Assembly (NCBI RefSeq): GCF_023856365.1
Contig: NC_064541.1
Location: 20,789,214-20,853,213, forward strand
Direction of reading: 5' to 3'
Origin: Brienomyrus brachyistius
Lineage: Eukaryota > Chordata > Actinopteri > Osteoglossiformes > Mormyridae
Length of the DNA: 64,000 nucleotides
The notes under the pieces are model-generated. The model had not been told where the DNA came from, did no database searches, and saw only the letters and a list, made by a program, of their open reading frames with translations. Every line of letters starts with the position of its first letter. The first letter of the stretch is position 1. The position numbers and the translations under genes were made by a program. Positions 34,401 to 44,062 of this stretch are shown here, piece after piece.

Positions 34401-37400
34401 CCCACGGTCCAGGTGGAGAACTGAGCCTGGTTCCCCTGCCCCCCAGCCACCCCTCAGTGCTCCACTGAGTGTCAGTCAGGCTGATTTCTGGGGAGACTCT
34501 ACTGAATGCTTGAATGAGCTTCCCTGAAGTTCAGTAACCTGCCAGTTGGAGAACAGAGATTTAGAACAGCATGTTTGGAGGAAATTTCTTAGCTACCATA
34601 AAAACCTGGCTTCTTATGCACCTTCTTGTCATTTTGACAGGGCCCAAGGGCACGTAACAGGAATAGAAGCCACCATCTCAGCCAGTTTAGTAATAGAGGA
34701 ATATAGCCAAGACCATCATGTTTCTCTCTCTGCAGTACGTTACCCGGACCATGGAGGTGGAGTCCCCAGCGACACAGAGGCAGCTGGCCGAGGCCAGGGA
34801 GAGGAACGAGCTACTGTCAGAGAAGCTGTCCACCCAGAGCAAGACGTGCCGGCAGCTGGAGAAGCGGCTCAGGCTCTCTGACCAGGAGGCTGCTGGTCTC
34901 CAGCAGAAGGTCACCTGGGCATCTTCACCAGCATAGTAGGTATGGCTGCAGATCAGCCCGGCGGGTTTAATGGAGGTCGCCGCCTTGTGTCCTTGTGTGA
35001 TGGTGCAGATCGCGGCCTATGAGGTGGAGATAGAGAAGCTGCGAAGGGAGCTGCTGAAGGAGATCGGCCACCTGGAGGAGCGTAAGGAGGAGGCAGTGAG
35101 AGCAGCCGCCGAGTGCTCCGAGCAGCAGCTGCAGAGCCTACGACAGCAGTTCATGGGTGAGTCGCCCTGCTGGGGGTCATGCAGGGGTCAGGGTGGGGTC
35201 ATAGCGGGGTCATGGTGGGTTCATAGTGGGGTCCTGCTGGGGACTTGTAGCAGTCATGCTGGTAGCCATGGAAGCCAAGTGTAGAAGACAACAGCTGAGC
35301 CAGAGCGAGTGAGTCGTTTTCCTAGGGGTAAAGGCAGGGTCATGGTGGGGTAACGCAGTGGCCATGGTGGGGTAACGCAGTGGCCATGGCGGGGTAACAC
35401 ATCACATTCAGCAGTGAAACTGCATTCTGAGGAATTTCACTGACGCACCTTCATGTCCTCCACTTGTCCAGAGACATAAGCCCAATCATGACAGGAAATT
35501 CACATCCCACAGAGGAAAATAAATGTCTTTTCCCATCAAAATGAACAAAAAAATAAAATGAAAGTATTCAGAAAGGTGGAGGTGGTAGAGATATAGGCAA
35601 TGACATAATTTTGGGTTGAGGTCTCCACCCATTTAAGGGGGTCCAAGGGCTTAAATTGGCTGGGGAGGTTACATCCCCTCATGATTTTCACCCACATGGG
35701 GCTCTTACTGCCTGAATCCTGCACTGAGTGCCTCTGTCACCCGACAGGCCTGCAGAAGCGGCTGGCTGCCCTGCCCCCGACCCTGCGCTCCATGAAGACG
35801 GACTACGCCAGCCTGCGCAGCCAAGTCCGCAGCTTCTCCGACTTCTACGGGGCCGCTGTGGCGGAGGCCAAGAAACAGGTGGGAGAAACGTCTCTCTCCG
35901 CTCTACCTGCTACAGCCGTCATTCTCTTTAAAGCTTTTGAGCCAAAATGGTGAATCTGGCACTGCTGTGTCACTAACAGTTGGTAATGCGCTCAGTAACT
36001 CTTCCCCTTCAGCTTTCTGTGGTCATCAGTGAGATGTCGGAGGCCAACAAGGAGCTGCTGGAGAAGTACAGGAAGGAAGTGGCGCTGAGGAGGAAGTACC
36101 ACGAGCAGCTGCTGGAACTTAAAGGTAAAGGGAGAAGCGGTCACCTCAGCTAAAGTCGCGACATGGCCTGAAGTCTGCGCAGAAATAAGCACTGTGCCGA
36201 CTGAGCCAGGCGAGCCCATCGAAACGCCTGCCAGGCTGACATAGCTGCTACGCCCTGCGTCCAGGGAACATCCGTGTGCTGTGCCGCGTGAAGCCTGTCC
36301 TGAGGGAGGACCAGCAGGAGGACGGGCAGGCGGTCGTCGTGACAACTAACCCCGACAATGAGTCGGCCGTCATCGTGCTGCACAAGGGGAAGAGTCGCAC
36401 GTTTGAACTGGACAAGGTGTTCCAGCCTCAGGCCACTCAGGAGGAGGTAACCCAAATCTGGGATCTGCAGCCAATCCAGCAGCACCTTCCTCTGGCAAAC
36501 GCCGCAATGAGACGCTCAAGGTTCTGCCGACTGACTGGAGTTTGCGTTTCAGGTTTTCCAGGAGATTGAACCCCTCGTGACCTCCTGCATTGACGGATAT
36601 CATGTCTGCATCTTCGCTTATGGACAGACAGGATCTGGGAAAACATACACCATGGAGGTGCGGTGAAGGAGCCTACTGAGATTCTCTGGGGCTGTGTGCT
36701 CACCCCCTCCCCCCGGCCATGATAAAATATGGGAGATTACTTATGAGACTAAATGAGAGGTGCGGTAGGTTGTTGTTTGTAGAAACAATGTCCAGTATCA
36801 GAGTATCTTACAAAAGAGGCCTCCAGCGAAACTTCAAACAATGCTGCCGTCCATAGTCTGTGATACAATCCAACACATAATACTGTTCGTTCGTACTGTT
36901 CATCGACTTACCCTGCTGATGTTTGCCATATCGATGAAAAGATGAATGGAGGGCATGTCGGACCATTTTCAGGGCACCGTGGAGAACCCAGGTATCAACC
37001 AGCGCGCTCTGAAGCATCTCTTCAGTGAGATTGAGGACAAGAAGGACATGTGGACCTACTCTGTCAACGTCAGCTCGGTGGAAATCTACAACGAAGTTCT
37101 CAGGTATCAGCACCTTTGTCCTCCTCAGTCTCAGTGAAGCCATTATGACCATTTTTCCCAGTGTTATATCGCTTAATCCCGTTGGTCAGCTATCTGAAGG
37201 TGTTTTTGTGCACTTCTTCATGTGATCTGCAGGGATCTGCTCAGTAAAGATGGAGAGAAACTGGACATCAAGATGAACCCAGATGGCACTGGCCAGCTCC
37301 ATGTCCCTGGTCTTAGGGTTACTGAGGTTAAGAACTTCAAGCACATTAAGAAGGTGGGGTACTCAACAGCTGGGCTCATGTTAATAGGAAGACTAGTCGC

Positions 37401-39908
37401 TCATCACAATCCTTCTATAAAATTGAATGTTTTGTTTAAATTAAAACATATTTTCACATTAAAGTGCAAAGTGCTGTCTTTTGTTCCATTTAAAAGTTGC
37501 AAAAATTGGCATACTTTTGACACCGTGCTAAGTCTTATTGTGTGTTATCGCTTCCTCAAATGGCTGTACTTGATTCATGTTCTGTGCAGATTCTGGCCAC
37601 GGCAAAGCGGAACCGGGTAACTTTTGGGACCCAGATGAACCACAACAGCTCTCGCTCCCACGCCTTGCTGACCATCACTGTGCTGGGAACAGACCTCATC
37701 AGCGGCACCAAAACATGCGGTGAGACACTAGCAACGTGCCTAGTGATGAGATCATTGCATGAACTGCATTTGCATTGGAATGTAACAGTGCAATTACATT
37801 GATGAGAAATTGACGGAAAAAGTCATCAAACTGAAAACGACATACAGCCGTGTTTCTCCAAGTTGCCCTTGCAAGCACTAGTGTTTTCCGTACATCCACC
37901 TGTCTTCTAATCACGTATCCTGGACAGCATCATGGCTGCCTGGAGTTCATTCAAGGCAACAGAGGTGGACAGTTCAGGTCTAGAAAGTAAAAATCCAGAC
38001 CAAGATTTTGATTCCACCAACCAGCTGAGTCCTCTGTGACTACAACTCTTTATACTCAACTAGTTGGTTGAAACAAAATCATGGTTTCTGGACCCGAACT
38101 GTCCACCTCAGCGAGGCAGCATCGGCCACAAGACCTGGGCCTTGCGTGGCTCTGGAGGAGAGGTCCGTGAGCAGTAGTTTGCCGGTTCCTTGTACAAAAG
38201 CATCTGCCAAGTAAATAACTATGCAGGATAACAATCCATCACATGGCACAAACACACACACCATAATACTCTGTGGGTGATTTAGAGACACATTAGCCTA
38301 ACTGCATGTGTTTAGACTGCAGAAGACACTTGCACTGCAGGCACTGTATGCATGGCATTAATGTATGGCAGTCTTTCCCAATCCGGTCCTCGGGGCCCCA
38401 CAGTCGGTCCATGTTTTTGCTTCCTCCGAGCTCCTGGCCTGTCTTTCGGTCCCCAAGGGCTGGACTGGGAATCACTAATGTAGGGTGTAATAGTGAGAGA
38501 CTCATGGTACTTCCTGAACATTATCTCGGAGAACACCGTGCCATAACGTCCACCGCACACACAACCATGCAGGCAAGCTGAACCTGGTGGACCTGGCTGG
38601 TTCAGAGCGGGTGTGGAAGTCCGGGGCAGAGGGCGAACGCCTCAAGGAAGCCCAGAACATCAACCGCTCCCTGCTGGCGCTGGGAGATGTAATCCAGGCA
38701 CTGAGGGGCCGGCAAACACATGTGCCGTTCAGGAACTCCAGACTCACCTACCTGCTGCAGGATTCCCTGGGCAAGGGCAACAAAACAGCCATGTTAGTGC
38801 AGGTAAACATGTCCGTTCAGTGTTCTCCAGTTTTACTTCATTACCTTTCTTTGCAGTGATTTTCAGTTTTCACTACAAGCGTGTATAAATGCTTCTCAAT
38901 TTACGATGGTGTGATAGTGATGCATATTCAGTAGTGAATTTTGATCTGTTCCTAGTTTAGTCACATGCAGTACTATACAGACGCTCCTCTGCTTACGAAA
39001 GAGTTGCGTTCCGAACAGCTGTTAGTAACTTGAAATGTTTGTAAGTCATTATTCAGCGTCATTTTAAGGGTATATGCAAGTACAAAGACCTAGGATGCTG
39101 GGAGTTCGCACGCTACACTGCTGCGCGGCGGGAGTAGCGGCCAGAAGTACTGGGCGGAATTGACGCGCAGAAAAAAAACTAAATTGATGTTGCGGACAGG
39201 AAACGGGAACCCAACCAACACAATTTGGACTTAGTCTTCTTCGTTCGTATGTCTGAAAGTTCGTACGTTGAGGAGCGTCTGTACTACCGATGCCAGGAAA
39301 TGGCAGCATCCATGTAGCCAGATTTGCAGTCTCTGCAGCATAAACATCTCATACAGTGTTTGACAACATATTGTGTGGAATTTTCTTTTCTCTGTGTTTA
39401 ACCAAATTTTCCCAAACTCAAAAGTCTACGAAATGCTTAAGTGTGTTACTTGCTTCTGGCAAGAAGAGAAAGAGGAAAGCGATTACTTTGGGATGAAATT
39501 TAAGATTACTGCCCAGCATGAAGGCAGCAGGTCTGTAATGGCCTTAATTAATGCCTCATTTAGTAATCTAATCATTCATATTCGACTTACAGGATCATCG
39601 GAACGTAACCCCACTGTAAATCAGAGTACCTGTACCGTTTTGGTTCCCCATTTCTTTGACCCTGTTAGAAAACCCGTCGTAAAGAGTTTAGCAGAAAGCT
39701 AATTTTGTACGTCATATTGGTAATTTAACTTAAATGGACTGATCACTTATCCACTTTAACACTGTTTACGGTTCAGATTTCCGCCCTGGAGAGGAACGTG
39801 GGGGAGACTATGTGCTCGCTTAAGTTTGCCCAGCGGGTGTGTGCGGTGGAGCTGGGGCCTGCTACGCAGAAGATCGACAGGACAGCCCAGTGCGAACAGT
39901 GCTCCTGA
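28480..39908 (+). CDS. kifc2: Kinesin family member C2 (kinesin-14, C-terminal motor)
   Basis: Nineteen coding exons: 28480-28581, 28815-28923, 29095-29261, 29415-29667, 33190-33362, 33461-33526, 33824-33961, 34215-34412, 34736-34909, 35009-35156, 35748-35878, 36013-36124, 36265-36446, 36553-36657, 36973-37103, 37233-37353, 37590-37719, 38573-38802 and 39777-39908. Phases agree throughout, giving 933 aa (human 838). The start [20 protein letters not shown] matches the human KIFC2 start and is a hydrophobic segment. An acidic Ser/Asp/Glu stretch follows, then long coiled coils including [20 protein letters not shown]. The neck-motor begins [11 protein letters not shown] near residue 591. P-loop GQTGSGKT is at 675-682, switch I NHNSSRSH at 787-794 and switch II DLAGSE at 820-825. 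It is expected to be a minus-end-directed ATPase. The N-terminus argues against KIFC3. Intron 5 seems to use a GC donor. Confidence 0.95.
29892..30028. mobile_element. Short MITE, CCCAATCCGGTCCTCGG family, copy 1
   Basis: Left CATCCCGGTCCTCGGGGACC and right TCCGAGGACCGGATTGGG are inverted copies about 100 bp apart, with words such as TGTTTTTGCT, GGGAGCTGGG and ACATGGACCGTC between. A second copy lies at 38369-38476 in the same gene. It is in kifc2 intron 4. Confidence 0.75.
31431..31572. repeat. Degenerate C-rich tandem repeat
   Basis: A loose repeat of about 30 bp with words like CTGCCTGCCTATGTTGCCCC and CTGTCACCCC, in kifc2 intron 4. The pyrimidine-rich strand has no coding or splice signature. 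Confidence 0.7.
33059..33082. repeat. 24-nt poly-G tract upstream of kifc2 exon 5
   Basis: An uninterrupted run of 24 Gs, the longest single-base tract in the window, ends 107 nt before the exon 5 acceptor. Such a run can form stacked G-tetrads in DNA or RNA. Its exact length is prone to sequencing error. Confidence 0.9.
33184..33189 (+). other. kifc2: Tandem NAGNAG acceptor of kifc2 exon 5
   Basis: The acceptor is CAGCAG directly followed by GGGAC. Both AGs keep the frame. Use of the first adds one codon (Ala before Gly), use of the second gives Gly alone. Such tandem acceptors often give both products. Confidence 0.55.
33363..33364 (+). other. kifc2: Non-canonical GC splice donor, kifc2 intron 5
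   Basis: Exon 5 ends CAGCAGCAG and the intron starts GCGAGT, running 98 nt to the TTTTCCCAG acceptor at 33460. This is the only junction that keeps the coiled-coil frame into IEELKKC. Retaining the 98 nt shifts the frame, and a GT four bases on leads to a stop. CAG|GCGAGT fits the strong flanking consensus typical of GC donors. Confidence 0.75.
34011..34092. mobile_element. Half copy of the AGTTCAGGTC MITE
   Basis: AGAGTTCAGGTCCAGAAAGT and CCAGACCAAGGTTTTG match the left half of the element at 37961-38110. The inverted right half is missing. It lies in a kifc2 intron after exon 7. Confidence 0.55.
35160..35400. repeat. Short G-rich direct repeats in kifc2 intron 10
   Basis: Two small clusters: repeats of GGGGTCATGGTGGGTTCATA-type words at about 35165-35255, and repeats of GGGGTAACGCAGTGGCCATG at about 35341-35397. 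Both are imperfect and noncoding. Confidence 0.6.
37961..38110. mobile_element. 150-bp MITE with AGGTGGACAGTTC ends
   Basis: Left AGAGGTGGACAGTTCAGGTC and right GACCCGAACTGTCCACCTC are inverted copies, and inner segments CCAGACCAAGATTTTG and CAAAATCATGGTTTCTGG extend the pairing, so nearly the whole element folds as one hairpin. It lies in kifc2 intron 17. Confidence 0.8.
38369..38476. mobile_element. Short MITE, CCCAATCCGGTCCTCGG family, copy 2
   Basis: Left TTTCCCAATCCGGTCCTCGG and right GGGCTGGACTGGGAATCACT, with TCCATGTTTTTGC and GAGCTCCTGGCC inside, match the element at 29892. The right end is more diverged. It is in kifc2 intron 17, about 260 bp after the hairpin MITE. Confidence 0.7.
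38976..39283. mobile_element. MITE with TACAGACGCTCCTC ends
   Basis: Left TACAGACGCTCCTCTGCTTACGA is mirrored at the right by CGTACGTTGAGGAGCGTCTGTA. The flanking ACTA on the left and CTA on the right are compatible with insertion at TA. The 308-bp element has no coding capacity and lies in kifc2 intron 18. Confidence 0.75.
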
Positions 39909-41020
39909 ATCGACCAGGGCCACCAACCGTCTCGGAGGACTACTACTACTCCTGGGCCTCGAAAGCAGACCCAAAGATCTCAATACTGACTATGAGCCAA
40001 TCCGTCGATTCCTAGGTGGACAGCCCGCGGAGGCCTTCCGTCATCATCAGCGGTTCTCCAGCAGACGCAGGAATACGAGTGCTCCATCGGGAACCAAAAC
40101 CTCAGCTCAGAACAATGAGGGCCTCCGAATGGTGAAGAGGACAACAGCAAACAGCTTTACAAACTTCCAGCCTAAAAGCAGATACTCATGTCAAGTAGAA
40201 TAAGGAACCTCCTTTTAACACTGGTCAGCAGGGGGCGCTGTGAGTGCAGAACATCTGGGTTTTTGCATGTCTTGGCTTTCAGAAATGGCAGCTCCTCAGT
40301 CGACTTGCATGCAAAGAACTTGAATGCTGGAGCCTCAGTGCCAAAACAAGTTGTACCTCACTGACCTGCAGTGCACCCCGACCCCCTAACAGTGAACATT
40401 CTTGGTTTTACTGCATTTACAGGAAACCAGGGCAGGGTTGGCTGATCTCCACTTCAAACAGTCACAGCAGACTGCCCTGTCTTAGCGCAGTTATCGCTCT
40501 CTCGCTATTGTGAAGGGGTCCAGCCTCTAGAAATGAGGTACAAAAGGAAAGGCATCATTCGCCTGGGACACTGTCGCAATGTTATTTAAAAAAACAACCA
40601 ATGTAAAATATATGGCTTCGCCCTGCAGACTGTACCCTGACAGTCTGACAGTGGAGGTGCTGAGATGTAATAGCACCATATAGAAACGTCTGCTTAGGAA
40701 GTAAGACTCTGCTTTTGTGAAGTTTGAGGTGCAGCAGGTATGCAACACAAACCAAACATGAACCTTAGTGTATTTGCCATTTCTTACATGTGATTTTTAG
40801 CCCTTGGGAGAGATTTAGTCAGCTATCATGTTACATCTGTAGTACAGCGTTAACCTTTAAAAACATTCACGAGATTCTTTTCAACCTCAACTGAATCCTA
40901 CATAGAATCATTTTTGGGCTTTTAAACGCAACTGCTATTAGTCAGTGATTATTTGGTATGTTTTATTCTGTAGAAATGGTTCTAGAGTATATTTAAAAGT
41001 AGTTTTATTTAGTCAATAAA
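39909..41020 (+). other. kifc2: kifc2 3' untranslated region
   Basis: From the TGA at 39906-39908 to the AATAAA at 41015-41020. The open frame that overlaps the stop and continues to 40203 is in a different frame from the motor domain and has no family similarity I can see. Confidence 0.6.
41004..41020. terminator. Back-to-back polyadenylation signals, kifc2 and perhaps ccdc12
   Basis: TTTATT at 41004-41009 is AATAAA on the minus strand, and AATAAA at 41015-41020 serves kifc2 on the plus strand. The two convergent genes could therefore end in the same 17 bp. This would give ccdc12 a 3' UTR of about 920 nt. I found no closer canonical signal for ccdc12, but a variant signal is possible. Confidence 0.45.
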
Positions 41021-41927
41021 GCCTCCCTTTAAGATGCATATGTACAGTATATATATATATTCCTATACACACCCGACTTGTGACAAGCTCTCCAAGTCAG
41101 TGTCCCTCGAGCCTGCCCTCGGGGACCCCCACAGCCCTCGGGGACCCCCGCAGCCCTCATGTTTGCTGCCACATAGCTCACCTGAACCAAGTAATTAAGT
41201 ATAAACCGATCAAGAACAGCAAATATCAGGTACAGGTGTTCGAGAGCAGAGAGCCAACAAAAATGTGGACTGAGCGTCCAAGGACTGGGTCGTGTTATCA
41301 AGTTAAATTTCCAGGTCTATGACATAATGGTAAAGTCAGTGCACTGAGTTTCACAGCCAGAAAACCAGTAAAGAGAAATAAGCACCTTAATGTTTATGTG
41401 ACTGGGTGTACTGGGCAACACAGGACTCTGGCTGCTGCAAAAGGTGAAGCGGAACCAAATGGACATCGGCACAAAGATACCGAACTCAAATCATCACCTT
41501 GTCAAAAAGTTAAATGAGCGTCAAGTGAAACATTGTCAGCAATGTGACCAGTGTGCCAACGACGTAGAGAGCAATAAACCAGTAAAAACAAAAATGTACG
41601 TAACTGGCTATTTCAGTCGTGTGTGGTATGGAACTAAGAAAAATACTTCATGGAGTTAACAAGCATGTACAAGAGAAATTTTGAAAATTCAAAATGTTTA
41701 CTTGGAAAAATATGTACAAAATTCAACAACAGATTCTCCTCTGAACAGGTTATTTTCATATATAATAAAAAAATCAGCTCTGAGGGGTAAACAGCAAGTC
41801 CAGTATCACGCTGAAGTCAAACACCTTCTCTCTGTCCGGCCTCCAGCATAGATGGCTGGTAGTTCACAGCCTTGGCCTCTGATGACACCAGGTCTTAGAG
41901 TCAGCTCCCTCGACCAGGTCCCAGGGC

Positions 41928-44017
41928 TCAGTCCGAATCCCCTTCTCCTTCCTTCACGGCTCCGACGGCACCGGCCAGCTCCGCCTCGCTGCCCTTCAGA
42001 CGTTCCCCTGGAGGAACGCAGAACCCAGCGGATTTACACACGCAAACATCCGGCAGCTAATGCTAACCCAGCAGACACAATGTAGCACGGCCTACGTCAG
42101 AGTCACTGTGCTGATTACTTTACTTCATAACGATAATGGATGTTGTAAAGCACCATAATCTCCTTGGGAATTAAAGGTCTAAAACACTACAGCTGTACAG
42201 CTGACCTTTTGCAGATATTAAACCACAATATACACTTTCATTTTTAGCCTTCCATTCACAGAAACTGCCTCACAAGTCACAGCCTGCGACAGAGGGCTGA
42301 TACAGGCCCATCAGCACCCGGAGCAGAGACCTCTCCCTCCCACTCCCACCAGATGCCACCAGCTGACGGTGCAAAACTCCAATGCTGAATGTCTTCACAA
42401 AACCTTGAATCAGATTTGTTTTGCATCCTGCCACTTTTGAGAGCGCTTCTGCAAATGTCTGACTGGAGAACCACCATGAGGTCATCTCAAAGCGCCTTTA
42501 AAGCCCTCCAGTCCTCACGGCACCCACAGAGGAATTAGCCGGGAAGAGCTCTCTCTCATCACTTACTAAGGAGTGGCACATCCTGGCTGCCACAGATTCT
42601 AAACCTGATCCTAGCACCTCGTGCGGCCTGCCTGCCCCCGACATGGGAAGCGCTCCCAGGCCCTGACTCACGGATCAGCTCGGCAATGGCCTTCTGCGTC
42701 CGCTTCTCCAGCTTCTCCAGCTTCTTGGCCACATCTCTCTTCAGATCCCTGCACGTGAAGCAGCAGAACAGGACACGGTGCGTCATGGCCGGATTTAATC
42801 CTCACCATAATTAGGGCCGGTAATGAAATGCATTACAGAGGATAAAACAAATGCTAATAGAGAGTATTATGATTTATTATTACTAGCCCTTACCAGTCAG
42901 GCTTCCGGGGAGCGAGGTTTACCAAGTCCTGTAGCGAACCAAAACAAAGATCAGCGTGTGACTTTAGACACATACACTCATGTACCCTCCATGCCACTGT
43001 CACCGTGCAGCTCCCAGGACTCCCCACTCACCACTTCCTCAATGACTGGCTTGGGGGTCGCAGCATCCAGCTGCTCCTTAACCTTCTCCTCCACTGTTGT
43101 ACAAGGAAACGACAATCACACCTTCGGTTAAACCCAGCGTGATGTACAGCATCTAGACAGGTCTTAACATTCTTCATTATTCCTTCCCTGGGAAGGGTAC
43201 AAGGTAAGGCACAAATCTCACAGGACCGCTGCGGGATTCAATCTGCCAATCCCATGTCAACACGACCAGTGTAATGGCCGGGATTAATTCAGAGCCCTCA
43301 CCAGATGCAGGTTTGGCCTTGGGGACCTGCCTCTCCTTCAGTTCCTCATCCTCTGGTGTGTAATTTCTCAGTCTTAGTTCTCTACAAACACAGGAAATGA
43401 CATTAAAATAACGCGGAAAAAAGGACCACAGACACACAGTGAACCAACCACCAGATGGCTCTGCTATGTAGTACTGAGACACACCAGCAGGGGGCAGCAC
43501 ATTCCCAGATAACCAGTCACGTAATACCAATAAATAGTGCAAGTGTCCACCCTGCTTACACAAAGGGAGTATCCAGGAGGTGGTGTGCGGGCAATGATCT
43601 GCATGAACACACAGGGAGCGCGCCTTACATTAAAGCTGTCTAATGGAAGATTATAAGAAGAGGATAGAGGCTTTGTAGGGAGTGACGATGTTTTTGGTAA
43701 ACAGAGGGATTAAGGTCTATATGTAATGAAGCTTCTTAACTGGGAACCAGGCCCGGGGCTGTGCAGGTATAAATCTCCTTCTCTGACTCAAAGGTAAAAA
43801 TTCACTGCCCTCTTTTGCTTAGCATCGGGTACTGGGGGTGGGGGCGAGAGGGGTCACATGACAGTGAAATGAGGGCTTTGAGAACAGGAAGAGACAACGG
43901 CACCCAGCATCAGTCCTCCACATACTTTACCTTCATACTTTAATCACCTTCTGTAGAAAAAAACCCTTCAGAAGATTATACATACACACATACACATATA
44001 CATACATATACACACAT

Positions 44018-44062
<45 letters not shown>

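Noticed and set aside
28480..39908. KIFC3 as the identity of the kinesin
   Set aside because: The motor core alone could fit KIFC3, but the [12 protein letters not shown] start and the TDSEKRV...LKQSL coiled-coil segment match KIFC2.
39826..40203. 125-codon frame over the kifc2 stop
   Set aside because: It is out of frame with the motor domain and mostly in the 3' UTR, with no similarity seen.
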